Positions 1 to 10,131 are shown, counted from the stretch's first letter. The stretch: 64,000 nt of DNA from Candidatus Woesearchaeota archaeon (GCA_018675335.1 JABGYH010000009.1:113556-177555); one strand, 5' to 3'. Translations and numbers: made by a program. The notes: generated by a model from the letters alone, not told the origin.

Positions 1-3000
1 GATTCATTCATATCCATCAAAAATAAACCATAAAGCGAAGGATTACGTCCTGAAATATTATTATATTCAAAACTATTATTACTAGAACAACCCGCAAGAA
101 AAATACCATATCGAGTTATATTATACAAATGATTACCATAAATTGAATTATTTCTAGCACCCATAAAACCAATACCTGCTTGAACAAAACTAATATTATT
201 ATCATAAATAACTAAATTAGAAACCAACTCCCCAAATTCACTACAATTAGTAACTATATTAATAATTCCAGTACTTCCAGTACCCGTTCCTTCTAAATTA
301 TTATTAGATATGTTTCCGCCATCAATTGAATATAATAAAATAGCTTGATCTGAAAAATTTGAAAGATTATTTCCATAAATAATCGGATTAATTGCATTTG
401 AAATACTTATTGATGAATCAACATCAAACAAATTATTAGAAATATTAACATTAAGTGCATCCTCAAATATTATAGGATCAGAACTCCAATGATCACCTTG
501 AATAGTAACTGACGAACTATTATTAAAAACATTATTTGTTATGATCTGATCCGACCCTTCTGCATAAATTGCCCAAGAACTTGCATTCATAATCACATTA
601 TTTTCAATTCTTAAATCAGTTATGTTATCAAAATTCAAAGGAGAATCATAATTTTGAAATGTGCAAGACTTAACATGAATTCCTTCTATATCATCTTGAT
701 CAATCACGGAATCTGTTGATCCATTAGTATCAAAAATAGTATTGTTACAATAAAGACTGGTGTTTCCAGTTGTTAAATTTAAAACCCCTCCAAAAAGATA
801 GTTATTAAAATTATATGTTCCAGGACAAAAAATCAAACTATAATTAATTGATAAATTCTCAACAGGAGTAGTACAAGAATCTATATAATAATTATTAGGA
901 TAATTATCTAAAGAACTACCAAATGATAAACTAGAATCACAAACTAAATTATTATTAGTATCTAAGCATCCTTCTCGAGGACTATCATAATCTGAATAAA
1001 AATTACCTTGATTTGACAAATTAAAATTATTATTTACACCCAAATTTCTTATTGTTTCAGAATTATTTACAAAATTATTATTCCAAACTAAATTATTATC
1101 TGACCCGACTGCCATCATTAATGCATAATTATCAAAATCTGAAAATAAACTATCTGAAACATTATTATAGTCTGAACTAACAACAAAATTAACTCCTGCA
1201 TTAAGATTATCTAAAAAAGTTAAATTAAATAATTTATTATTATCAGAAGAGGCAATATAAACTGAACCATCATTTGAGACATCTTGATTTAATCGAAATG
1301 TAAGATTACTAAAAATAGAATTATCAGTTCCACTTAAATAAATCGCATCATCCGAATTAAACTCAAATATTGAATCATATATTTCTAAATAATGTGAACT
1401 AGATGTAGTAACACCATAAAGAGCGGAATCATTTATCCATAATTGTTCTAATTTAGAAAATGGAGTATTTATCAAATAAACCCCCTTTTGATAATTAGTT
1501 AAATTACAATTTTTTATATGAATTCCTTCTAAATTATTTAAATAAAATCCGTTTCCAACACCCGCACCAGTAAAAACAGTATCATTACAATAAACACTCA
1601 GATTGCTTTGTAAAAAATCAACAACACCTGAAGATGAGTCAGTGGTTATAGGATAAGTATCATTACATAAAATAACACTGTATTCTATATTGGGACTAGT
1701 ATCTGGATTTTTACAATCTCCAACATAATAATTAGAAGGTAAATAATCAGTTAAGCTACCAAAAACTCTAACAGAATCACAAACTAAGTTATTATTGTTG
1801 TCAATACATCCTTCTCTTAGACTATCATAATCTGAATAAAAATTACCTTGATTTGAATCATTAAGTACAACATTACTCCCCAATATAGGTGTGGAAATAT
1901 TAATAAAATTATTTCCTAATACAACTGAATCCGCAGAATCATCAAAAACAATTCCAAAAACCCCATTTTTAACTAAATTATGAGAAAATAAAGTATTAGG
2001 TGATTGGTGTAATCTAATCATCTGAGAATCTGCAGCGCCCAAAATAATTGAATTAATAATTGAATTATTAAAAGAATTTAGGGAAGAATAATATGCATTT
2101 CCATAAGTAGTATTAACAATAGTAATTGAATCAAAAACATTAAATGAAGCCGAACTTAACTCAATTCCCGTTCCATAATTTTGCATAGTCAAATTTTTTA
2201 TTTGAATTCCTTCCAAACCAGAATTTAAAAAAATTGCAGAATCATCCTCAACTTCTCCATCACCATTCAAAATAGAATTATTACCATAAACACTTACGTT
2301 GCCAACTTTAAAATCAAATATACCCCAAACAGTACTATCAATATTATAAGTATTAGCACACAATATAACACTATAATAAATATCTAAACTATCAACAACA
2401 GGAGTACAATCACCAATATAATATTTAGATGGAGTTGGATCATCTCCATAAGAATAGCCATCATACTCATCATCACAAATTAAATCATCATCTAAATCAT
2501 CACACCCTTCTCGAATACTATCATAATCACTATAAAAATTACCCAAGTCAGACAAATTATAATTATTGCTTCCTGAAAGTTTTTGGCCAATTTGATAAGA
2601 GCCAGGATTGTTATCAATAAAGTTATTCGCCCAGATAGAGTTACCACTTGAACCATCCCAAATTATGAAACCATAACTGCCGTGATTAACAATTAAATTT
2701 TGGGACAAATTATTATTTTCAGAATCTCCTGTAAAAAAAATACCATATACTTCCCCATCTCTCACTTCATTACTTAAAATTTGAGAGTTGGAAGTATTTT
2801 CGAAATAAATAGGATAACTGCTAGAATTAATTATGAAATTATCCACCATATTAAGATAATTGGAATTAGTTGAATAAAATGCAGAATAATAATTATCAAA
2901 AGAACACCCCTTAATTTGCACCCCAGTTAACTCATAAAAACGAATTCCTCTAGAATTAGGTGTGTCATCACTAATAAACCGAGTATCATTACAATACACA

Positions 3001-5726
3001 CTCACATTACTAACTTGAAAATCAACAACTCCTGTTGAACTAGTTGTATTTATGTTATAGGTATCATTACACAAAATAACACTATACTCAATTGCTAAAT
3101 CTTCAACCGGCACAGTACAATCACCAATATAATAATTAGAAGGCAAATAATCTACCGACCCAGAAAAGGTTATTTCAGAATCACAAATTAAATTATTATC
3201 TGAATCATAACATCCTTCTCGAGGACTATCATAAAAAGAATAAAAATTACCTTGATTCGATGAGTTAAACGATAATGCTTCATCTAAAGAACCAAAAATA
3301 GAGCTAGAATTACTAATAAAATTATTTCCATAAATTAAACTATTAGTACTAGTACCCCCAAAAGATATTGCTTTCTCATAAAATGTGTTATTAATAACAT
3401 TTAAGTTATTTACTCCCCCCACTATACTCAAACTATAAATCCCTAAATCACCAACTAAAGTGTTATTTGTTATAATAACATTATCCGAACCTAAACTTAT
3501 CCCGCCATTTGAATTATTAAAAATAAAATTATTTTCTACTAAAGCAAACGGTCCAACACCATCTACCCCATAAACAGAATTATTCCAAATAGTATTATTT
3601 ATCAAATGAAAATAATAATCATAAATTGACGTTCGCACACCTCTTGAAAATCCAGAAATATTACAATTAGCTAAGGTAGTATAATTATAATCCCCCATAA
3701 GAGTAATATACAAATTAACACCCAGATATGATCCTGATAAACCTTTAATCGAATAACCACCACAGTCAATAGTTGCTTCATTTGCCCCAAAATTTAGTCC
3801 ATTATCAGAACAATAAGTCCCACCAGTATAATTAACTAAATCTTGATCTAATGTTAAATTACCAATTACATCCACAGCACACACAGGATATATTGTTTCT
3901 GCACTATATTGTCTTGTTAAATTAGCACAATTACTCGAATAACCACTAACACCAAGACCATAATAATTACCATAAAATTCATTTGAAGTATTAAACCTAT
4001 AGTTAGAATGTTTAGAAATCATCGGCCCACAATAGTCTTGAGTATTTGCACCATTAACTATTCCTCCTGAACTTAAAATATTATTTAAATAAATATCAGT
4101 TATAGCACCATTAGGAGTTACCAAAATATCTTTATTGTTATTGTTTAAATTATTCCCATTAATAGTTGCATTAGTATTTCCTGAGTGTAATTTAATACCT
4201 GATGATTCAAGTTCACCAGCACAATAAGTGATTGTATTATCATAAATATCTACAATTGCAGGATCATTAAAAAAAATCCCATAATTAGAATTATTAATAA
4301 AATTGTAATAAATTTTTGTTCCCGCAATATCACCACTCGGCCAATTAAATGCGATTGCTTGATTAAAATTCTTTAAAGTACAACCCAATATTGAAACATC
4401 ATCTGCAGATGAATTATCAACTTGAATTCCAGTATCGGATTTAATTCCAATAATAACAGTACCATCACAAATTAAATCAACATTTGCAGCACTAATTGAA
4501 ATATAAGGATTAGACCCCCCACTCAAATTGTACTCTCCAGGACATAATAAAGTATCTTCAGTTATTACCATTCCCGCATATGGTATAGTACAACCACCCC
4601 TAGTCCAACCAAATGTTCTTGAAAATAAGTTCAAACCATCACTATTAAGATCATCTAATTCAGACATACCAAAAAAAGAATATCTAACATTAACTGTTTC
4701 ATTAGTTCTAACTGCCAATACTGAACTTGAAGGCGAACCATATTTATCAATTAAACTTTGAGCACCAATTAAAAAATCAGATTTGTACAAATAATTAAGA
4801 TGAGTGGTAACATCTGCAATTTGAGTATTTACTTCTGCATATTCAGAAGTAATAATATGAGAATTATTATAAATATCTACATCATCTTTATTAAGAAATT
4901 GTTCTGTTGATGTACTATCAACCAATCCTTTAAATCCCGCTTCAACTAAAAGTACCGGAATTAAATCTGTTCTTAATTTACTACCTGGATCAGATCCCAA
5001 ACTACCAACACTTTCAGAAACAATTGCAACATCATAATTTAAATAATCAGTAGTTGATATGTTTGAATCATCAATATAAATTACGTCATATCCCCATCCA
5101 GTCAATTTATCATAAAATGGAACATCATAACTAGCATCAGGACTTGAGGGATTACCAACAACCAGCCCAACTCTTAAAGCTTCATTTAATTTTCTCGTTA
5201 CAATATGTTGATTAACAACTTCTCCACCAACTATTGGATTTGATGGTAAAAAATCTGCCTCAGTCATAGAATCAATTTGTCGACCAAAAGAAGTCCTTCC
5301 AGTATAACTTGAAACAGAACTTATTAAACCTGGCGAGGCAGTATCAAAATAAACCATAAATGCGTATTGATTTCCGTTAAACAAAGGAACATTTAATTTA
5401 CCGCTTGAAACTTCATTAGATGCACCAATTGAAACACCAAATAATTCTCTTTCAAATATATTTGTCCAAGTTCCACTATCATTTTTCCAAATAACAAATT
5501 TTAAATCAACATCACCATCAAGATCTAATCCTTCTTGTACAAAATATGATAAAATAACTGTTTCATCCATATCGTAAATATTACCTATTCCTTCTTGTGC
5601 GAAAGTATCAACTTCATCCAAAAACCCTGGCCCAACTAAATCTTCATAATAACCAAAAACATTAGAACTCATAACTACTAAAACTATTAAAACGAGTAAA
5701 CTTAAAATTCCTCTTTTCAATTTCAT
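1..5726 (-). CDS. Giant secreted beta-helix surface protein (partial, C-terminus off the left edge)
   Basis: An open minus-strand frame begins at ATG 5726 and is still open at base 1, giving more than 1,900 codons. Residues 1-25 form a basic start plus hydrophobic signal segment. About residues 150-330 look like a Rossmann or glutamine-amidotransferase-like fold (GLVVG, GYDVIYIDDS, YDVAIVSE), which is inference. The rest is Asn/Ser/Thr-rich and resembles right-handed parallel beta-helix (NosD/pectate-lyase) repeats. Four long modules each carry a NFYSxYDSxREGC signature followed by an Asp/Asn-rich loop, encoded near 3215, 2507, 1811 and 971 (spacing 236, 232 and 280 codons). Role: probably a cell-surface adhesin or carbohydrate-binding protein. 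The start overlaps the ATPase stop as ATGA; an in-frame ATG at 5747 is an alternative. No function beyond surface location is established. Confidence 0.85.
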   Translation of the reverse strand, partial: MKLKRGILSLLVLIVLVVMSSNVFGYYEDLVGPGFLDEVDTFAQEGIGNIYDMDETVILSYFVQEGLDLDGDVDLKFVIWKNDSGTWTNIFERELFGVSIGASNEVSSGKLNVPLFNGNQYAFMVYFDTASPGLISSVSSYTGRTSFGRQIDSMTEADFLPSNPIVGGEVVNQHIVTRKLNEALRVGLVVGNPSSPDASYDVPFYDKLTGWGYDVIYIDDSNISTTDYLNYDVAIVSESVGSLGSDPGSKLRTDLIPVLLVEAGFKGLVDSTSTEQFLNKDDVDIYNNSHIITSEYAEVNTQIADVTTHLNYLYKSDFLIGAQSLIDKYGSPSSSVLAVRTNETVNVRYSFFGMSELDDLNSDGLNLFSRTFGWTRGGCTIPYAGMVITEDTLLCPGEYNLSGGSNPYISISAANVDLICDGTVIIGIKSDTGIQVDNSSADDVSILGCTLKNFNQAIAFNWPSGDIAGTKIYYNFINNSNYGIFFNDPAIVDIYDNTITYCAGELESSGIKLHSGNTNATINGNNLNNNNKDILVTPNGAITDIYLNNILSSGGIVNGANTQDYCGPMISKHSNYRFNTSNEFYGNYYGLGVSGYSSNCANLTRQYSAETIYPVCAVDVIGNLTLDQDLVNYTGGTYCSDNGLNFGANEATIDCGGYSIKGLSGSYLGVNLYITLMGDYNYTTLANCNISGFSRGVRTSIYDYYFHLINNTIWNNSVYGVDGVGPFALVENNFIFNNSNGGISLGSDNVIITNNTLVGDLGIYSLSIVGGVNNLNVINNTFYEKAISFGGTSTNSLIYGNNFISNSSSIFGSLDEALSFNSSNQGNFYSFYDSPREGCYDSDNNLICDSEITFSGSVDYLPSNYYIGDCTVPVEDLAIEYSVILCNDTYNINTTSSTGVVDFQVSNVSVYCNDTRFISDDTPNSRGIRFYELTGVQIKGCSFDNYYSAFYSTNSNYLNMVDNFIINSSSYPIYFENTSNSQILSNEVRDGEVYGIFFTGDSENNNLSQNLIVNHGSYGFIIWDGSSGNSIWANNFIDNNPGSYQIGQKLSGSNNYNLSDLGNFYSDYDSIREGCDDLDDDLICDDEYDGYSYGDDPTPSKYYIGDCTPVVDSLDIYYSVILCANTYNIDSTVWGIFDFKVGNVSVYGNNSILNGDGEVEDDSAIFLNSGLEGIQIKNLTMQNYGTGIELSSASFNVFDSITIVNTTYGNAYYSSLNSFNNSIINSIILGAADSQMIRLHQSPNTLFSHNLVKNGVFGIVFDDSADSVVLGNNFINISTPILGSNVVLNDSNQGNFYSDYDSLREGCIDNNNNLVCDSVRVFGSLTDYLPSNYYVGDCKNPDTSPNIEYSVILCNDTYPITTDSSSGVVDFLQSNLSVYCNDTVFTGAGVGNGFYLNNLEGIHIKNCNLTNYQKGVYLINTPFSKLEQLWINDSALYGVTTSSSHYLEIYDSIFEFNSDDAIYLSGTDNSIFSNLTFRLNQDVSNDGSVYIASSDNNKLFNLTFLDNLNAGVNFVVSSDYNNVSDSLFSDFDNYALMMAVGSDNNLVWNNNFVNNSETIRNLGVNNNFNLSNQGNFYSDYDSPREGCLDTNNNLVCDSSLSFGSSLDNYPNNYYIDSCTTPVENLSINYSLIFCPGTYNFNNYLFGGVLNLTTGNTSLYCNNTIFDTNGSTDSVIDQDDIEGIHVKSCTFQNYDSPLNFDNITDLRIENNVIMNASSWAIYAEGSDQIITNNVFNNSSSVTIQGDHWSSDPIIFEDALNVNISNNLFDVDSSISISNAINPIIYGNNLSNFSDQAILLYSIDGGNISNNNLEGTGTGSTGIINIVTNCSEFGELVSNLVIYDNNISFVQAGIGFMGARNNSIYGNHLYNITRYGIFLAGCSSNNSFEYNNISGRNPSLYGLFLMDMNE

Positions 5727-6880
5727 TGCACTTGTTGTTTTAGCCATTGTTTAAATATGTTATCTTCTATTTCAAATTTGCCACGTTCTTCATTCACAAT
5801 TATTTCTTTCTCCTCAAGGATTGATAAAAAACGTCGAACATTAGTTTGTGAATAATTTAGTTCTTTACTTATAGCAGAGGGAGTGTTAAGATCATGTTTT
5901 ACCATGCAAACTAAAATCATTCTTTCTTTATTGCTTAACCGATTTAATTTCTCTCTAAATATAATAGTGCATTCTTCTTCTAAAAATTCATCAAACACTA
6001 AATTAAACTTATCTAAGTTTAAATCACCAACGCAATTTAATTTACGACCTAAAAATTGAAGATAAAACGGAACTCCCTGAGTTACTAAATGAATTTTTTG
6101 ATATACCTCATCACTCAACTTCATCCCAAGATTTTTCTCAACAAGTTTTTGTCCAGTTTCTAAATCAAATGGTTTTACACTCATAACAAAAAAAACATCA
6201 GAAAATAGCGAAGAATCATCAATAATTAATTTTTGTGCAATAACTAAATTAGATAAAGTAATATTTAATAAAGTATTTTCATATCCTGCATGACTTTCTT
6301 TTAATATTTTTAAAATATCTTCAGAATCAAAACCATTTTTTAATTTTAATATATCCCCAAACTCATCAAAAAATAATAAACAGCTAGTATCCGTTTCTTT
6401 TGCTAATTGATCCGGCAAATCAAATAACGATTTAAACAAAGAATTCATATCCACTTCTTTTTCTCTTTCAAAAGTTAATAATAATTTTACAGAATCAAGA
6501 AGTTCTCCATCAAGATTCATTCCCCTAAGTAATGTATCAAGTATTCCTAATGGTGCTTGATATAATTCATCAATGTTAATAGTAAGTCCTAATATTTGTT
6601 TATATGATTCAAGAATTGTTTTTGATAATTTTCTAATAAAATTATGTTGTGAATTATCTGTTAAGCAATCAAGTGAAAAATATATTTTTACAATTTCTTT
6701 TTCTGGGGTTAACTTATGTATTGCTTGTTTTACTAATGAGGTTTTTCCAAGGTTTTTACTCCCAATTATTGCAAAGCCTTTTTGAGAACTAGGATTTTTT
6801 AGTGTAGCAACTAATTCTAATACTTGTTTATCTCTACCCACAAACTGTGTACCACTTACTGGACGCAGTGTAAAACCCAC
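5723..6880 (-). CDS. Archaeal AAA-type ATPase with C-terminal winged helix
   Basis: The 385-residue protein matches the archaeal ATPase/Orc1-like P-loop family. A Walker A motif GSKNLGKTS is at residues 40-48 and a Walker B motif LLFFDEF ends in Asp-Glu near residues 172-173. Residues about 310-375 resemble a winged helix (NTPSAISKELNYSQTNVRRFL). Such proteins are often STAND-like regulatory ATPases whose targets are unknown. Its TGA stop overlaps the ATG of the giant surface gene by four bases, so the two are probably translated together. Upstream is AT-rich DNA with no clear Shine-Dalgarno sequence. A replication initiator is less likely, because the Orc1/Cdc6 sensor signatures are not evident. 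Confidence 0.85.
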   Translation of the reverse strand: MGFTLRPVSGTQFVGRDKQVLELVATLKNPSSQKGFAIIGSKNLGKTSLVKQAIHKLTPEKEIVKIYFSLDCLTDNSQHNFIRKLSKTILESYKQILGLTINIDELYQAPLGILDTLLRGMNLDGELLDSVKLLLTFEREKEVDMNSLFKSLFDLPDQLAKETDTSCLLFFDEFGDILKLKNGFDSEDILKILKESHAGYENTLLNITLSNLVIAQKLIIDDSSLFSDVFFVMSVKPFDLETGQKLVEKNLGMKLSDEVYQKIHLVTQGVPFYLQFLGRKLNCVGDLNLDKFNLVFDEFLEEECTIIFREKLNRLSNKERMILVCMVKHDLNTPSAISKELNYSQTNVRRFLSILEEKEIIVNEERGKFEIEDNIFKQWLKQQVQ

Positions 6881-7159
6881 TTTTTTAGTACCTCTTTGTA
6901 ATAAAATTTCTTAAGTTTTTTTCTTATAACACGAATTATAATAATTATTTTTATTAAAAAACAAATTGACTATTTAAATGTTTCCAAAAAAAGACCAAAT
7001 AATAAAAAAAACAAACAAAAAAACAAGAAAAATAATTATTAAAAAAACAATAAATTTAATTAATTAATAAAAAAAGTGTAAATAATTTTTTTTATTATAA
7101 TTTTTTTTAACAACAAGGTTATAAACATATAATCCTAAAACACTTTAAAAGAGGTCATA

Positions 7160-7606
7160 ATGGATAATCAATCATCAATACCTGAATGCATTTTCTGCGA
7201 AATTTGTAAAAACACAATAGATTCACATAAATTATATGAAGATGAAATTTGTTGCGCAATCCTCGATATTAATCCTGCAGTTCCAGGACAAACACTCATA
7301 ATACCTAAACAGCACATACCAATTATCCCATTAGCAAAAGAAGAAGTTTCTTCTCATTTATTTATCGTAGCAAAAAAAATATCCAAAGTTCTCCTTCAAA
7401 CACTAAACGCGTCAGGAACTAACATTTTTATTCAAAATGGTGTGGCCGCAGGTCAAACTTCATCTCATTCTTTAATTAATATAATTCCCAGAATCAATGA
7501 AGATAAGTTAACTGCATTTAATTTAGAAAAAAATGAAGTTAGTGAAAAAATTCAAAAACAAATTTTTGAAATGATTCATCCCAAAATTCAAGAGGTGCTT
7601 AAATGA
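7160..7606 (+). CDS. HIT-superfamily protein 1 with degenerate histidine triad
   Basis: A 148-residue protein with the HIT fold pattern: N-terminal CxFC pair (residues 10-13), YEDE segment, LDINPAVPGQTLIIPKQH, and a C-terminal block IQNGVAAGQxSSHSLINIIPR. Family members normally have HxHxH, with the third His as nucleophile in nucleotide hydrolysis or transfer. Here the pattern reads H103-S-L105-I-N107, so two His are missing including the nucleophile. Hydrolase activity is therefore doubtful; nucleotide binding remains possible. An SD-like GAGGT lies just before ATG 7160. The gene overlaps the next HIT gene by four bases (ATGA), so they are likely one operon and perhaps a heterodimer. Confidence 0.9.
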   Translation: MDNQSSIPECIFCEICKNTIDSHKLYEDEICCAILDINPAVPGQTLIIPKQHIPIIPLAKEEVSSHLFIVAKKISKVLLQTLNASGTNIFIQNGVAAGQTSSHSLINIIPRINEDKLTAFNLEKNEVSEKIQKQIFEMIHPKIQEVLK

Positions 7607-8136
7607 ATTGCCCTTATTGTAATTTAATTAAAACCTCGAACTTCCCATTATTATTTGAAGACGATCAAGTTGTTGCATTTCTAACTCCAGTCCCACATAT
7701 TGCAGGACATATTTTAGTTATGCCAAAAGAACATATCCCAATCTTAGAAAAAATCTCGGATGATCTAGCAAAACATTTATTCAACATCACAAATAAAATT
7801 AGTTCTGCTTTATTTGAATCATTCAATGCACAAGGAACAAATATTTTAATTCAAAACGGTCAAGGTGCAGGACAAGAAGTTCCTCACTTTTCAATAAACA
7901 TTTTTCCCAGAAGAGATAATGATGGATATTCGTTTGAATGGGATGCAAAAGAAATTAACGAAAAAGAATTAGAATCTTTAAAAAAAGAGATTACCCAAAA
8001 TTTAGATAAGAACCAACAAAATAATGAAAAAATAAATTCCCCTGCACCAACTAATCCAATAATTCAAAAAGAAATTGATGAAGAAAAAGAAGAAGACAAA
8101 AACTATCTTATAAAACAACTAAAAAGAACTCCATAA
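7603..8136 (+). CDS. HIT-superfamily protein 2 with degenerate histidine triad and acidic tail
   Basis: A 177-residue paralogue of the preceding gene. It has an N-terminal CPYC pair (residues 3-6), the conserved AGHILVMPKEH segment and the block IQNGQGAGQEVPHFSINIFPR. The triad reads H95-F-S97-I-N99, again with Asn where the catalytic His should be. A charged Lys/Glu-rich tail of about 50 residues follows the domain and is absent from the upstream copy. The start ATG overlaps the upstream stop. The shared His-to-Asn change suggests a subfamily feature rather than random decay. The ligand is unknown. Confidence 0.9.
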   Translation: MNCPYCNLIKTSNFPLLFEDDQVVAFLTPVPHIAGHILVMPKEHIPILEKISDDLAKHLFNITNKISSALFESFNAQGTNILIQNGQGAGQEVPHFSINIFPRRDNDGYSFEWDAKEINEKELESLKKEITQNLDKNQQNNEKINSPAPTNPIIQKEIDEEKEEDKNYLIKQLKRTP

Positions 8137-8277
8137 AAAACTATTTCAATAATTTAACAAACCACATCTCAATTTAATTCTAAACAAACACCTAATTCAC
8201 ACACACTCCCTCAGTCTCACTGGACACTGGACTTTCCCGTGTGAAGTATTTAAAGCAAAACAAACTAAAACTCATAA

Positions 8278-9417
8278 ATGGAAATTGGTGAGAAAATTAA
8301 AATTTTAGGAGACGCAGGAAAATGGGATACTTGCGCTAGCACGTCTTCAAATAGAACAACCAACACAGATGATAGAATTGGCAATGTTGCAAAAGGAGGA
8401 ATTTGTCATTCATTCACAGAAGATGGAAGATGCGTCGCACTATTCAAAACTTTAATGACTAATCAATGCAAATTTGATTGCAAATATTGTCAAAATGCAA
8501 ATAATTGTACAAAAAATGCAACAATGTACAAACCAGATGAACTTGCAAAAGTTTTCATGCATCTGTACACCAGAAATTATGTTGAAGGTTTATTTCTCAG
8601 TTCAGGCGTTTGCAAAGATGCAAATTATACAACTGAAAAAATGTTAGAAGCAATTCAATTAATCAGAACAAAATACAAATTTCAAGGTTATATTCATTTT
8701 AAAGTTTTACCTGGAACAAGCAGATTTTTAGTTAATGAATCAAGTAAAATTGCAGATCGTTTATCAATTAACTTAGAAGCACCAAACACTTCAAGAATGG
8801 CAAATATTAGCAGCATCAAAGACTTCAAAACAGATATTATAAGACGACAATCTTGGATAAAACATTCAATTAAAAATAATAAGCAAACTTCAGGGCAAAC
8901 AACTCAATTAGTAATTGGAAGTAGTGATGAAACTGATTTAGAAATTTTAAAAACAATTGATTGGGAATATAAAAATATGGATTTAAAACGTGCATACTAT
9001 AGTGCTTTTGTTCCAGTACACGGAACTGATTTAGAATTTAAAGATAAAACTCCTTATGTTCGAGAAAATAGATTATATAATGTTGATTTTATGATGAGAC
9101 AATATGATATAAAATTAAATGAGTTTAAAGAAGTCATGAATAACGATAATCTCCCAAAAGGAGATCCAAAAATTCATTTAGCAAGAAATTACTTTGATGG
9201 CCCAATTGATGTAAACGAAGCATCAAAAGAAGAGTTGTTACGAATTCCAGGAATTGGTCCCACTTGCACTCAACGAATTATGAGTATGCAAGACAAAGGC
9301 GCAAAGATTCAAAAAAAGAGTCAATTAAAATCAATCGGAGTTGTTCTAAAAAGAGCAGAACCATTCTTAAGAATTAATGGAATCAGTCAAAGAACATTAG
9401 CAGCATTCGCAGTTTAA
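8278..9417 (+). CDS. Radical SAM protein with helix-hairpin-helix, putative DNA modification/repair
   Basis: The 379-residue protein has the radical-SAM cluster C64-x3-C68-x2-C71 (CKFDCKYC) after a conserved GGICHSFTEDGRC segment. A helix-hairpin-helix DNA-binding motif lies at about residues 311-335 (DVNEASKEELLRIPGIGP). This architecture matches the family annotated as putative DNA modification/repair radical SAM protein, which usually neighbours a DUF4130 protein, as here. The reaction is unknown; the HhH domain points to a nucleic-acid substrate. The start is probably leaderless: TATTTAAAG lies about 30 nt upstream of the ATG and no SD is visible. Iron-sulphur cluster binding is inferred from the Cys motif. 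Confidence 0.92.
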   Translation: MEIGEKIKILGDAGKWDTCASTSSNRTTNTDDRIGNVAKGGICHSFTEDGRCVALFKTLMTNQCKFDCKYCQNANNCTKNATMYKPDELAKVFMHLYTRNYVEGLFLSSGVCKDANYTTEKMLEAIQLIRTKYKFQGYIHFKVLPGTSRFLVNESSKIADRLSINLEAPNTSRMANISSIKDFKTDIIRRQSWIKHSIKNNKQTSGQTTQLVIGSSDETDLEILKTIDWEYKNMDLKRAYYSAFVPVHGTDLEFKDKTPYVRENRLYNVDFMMRQYDIKLNEFKEVMNNDNLPKGDPKIHLARNYFDGPIDVNEASKEELLRIPGIGPTCTQRIMSMQDKGAKIQKKSQLKSIGVVLKRAEPFLRINGISQRTLAAFAV

Positions 9418-9463
9418 CAAAAAAATAACACAAAATAAATTAACAAAAAAGAGAATATAAAAA

Positions 9464-10054
9464 ATGAATCCACTAGAAGACATGTTTAATTTAGCCAGCC
9501 GTCATAAAAATTTTAAACAACCATTATTAAACAAAGTAAAAGCTCAAGACATTCGTTTAGTTCAAAATCTAGCAACACCTGAAGCCCGACAACTTTACAA
9601 ATTGCACCGCCAAGTAGGAAGAGAAACACATTTGAAAACTGGTTTTATGCGTTTTGAATCCTCCCCTAATGGAATTCTTTTTGGCAAAACTAGATTGGAA
9701 CATAATACTCTTGATTTAATTCTTAATCATTTTACTCAACGATTTCCAATATTCCACATAGCAATTCAATTAAATGGAAAAACTTTTGTTCAAGGTCCAA
9801 AAATTAAAAAAACATTTAATTTTGAACTTGGAGCTACAATAAAACATTTAGAACTAATGCTTCCAGTAAATCCAATTTTAAGCGAATTAAATTTTGAAGA
9901 AAATAATATTTGGGAAAAATTTTATGATTCTCAATATATTGGCCAAAGAAGAAATCTTAGACTGCAAAGACAAATGATGCCATTTAAATACAGAGATTCT
10001 ATTTTTGAAACCGCTAAAAGCAAAAGATCAAATGATCTAAGAAGTTATTTTTAG
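9464..10054 (+). CDS. DUF4130 family protein, probable DNA metabolism partner of the radical SAM gene
   Basis: The 196-residue protein carries the DUF4130 pattern: VGRETHLKTGFMRF, then a loop, then LDLILNHFTQRFPIFHIAIQ. This family is described as a probable DNA metabolism protein and is genetically linked to the HhH radical SAM family, sometimes fused to a uracil-DNA glycosylase domain. No glycosylase domain is present here. The gene is 46 bases after the radical SAM gene on the same strand, so the two are probably co-transcribed. An A/G-rich AAAAGAGAAT precedes the ATG. The biochemical role is not established. Confidence 0.88.
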   Translation: MNPLEDMFNLASRHKNFKQPLLNKVKAQDIRLVQNLATPEARQLYKLHRQVGRETHLKTGFMRFESSPNGILFGKTRLEHNTLDLILNHFTQRFPIFHIAIQLNGKTFVQGPKIKKTFNFELGATIKHLELMLPVNPILSELNFEENNIWEKFYDSQYIGQRRNLRLQRQMMPFKYRDSIFETAKSKRSNDLRSYF

Positions 10055-10067
10055 AGTAAAAAAACAA

Positions 10068-10131
10068 AACATTTTTATATAGGTGGTCATTTATATAACC
10101 AGCTGGTAAAAAATTTAACCACATAAGAAAA
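10068..10131 (+). promoter_or_regulatory. Promoter and palindromic operator of the MNT-HEPN pair
   Basis: A TATA-like TTTTTATATA lies near 10072-10081. About 25 bases downstream is a perfect 10-bp palindrome ACCAGCTGGT (10098-10107), flanked by GGTGGT (10082-10087) and ACCAC (about 10118-10122). Because the first gene product has its own N-terminal HTH, autoregulation through this site is likely (inference). Confidence 0.55.
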
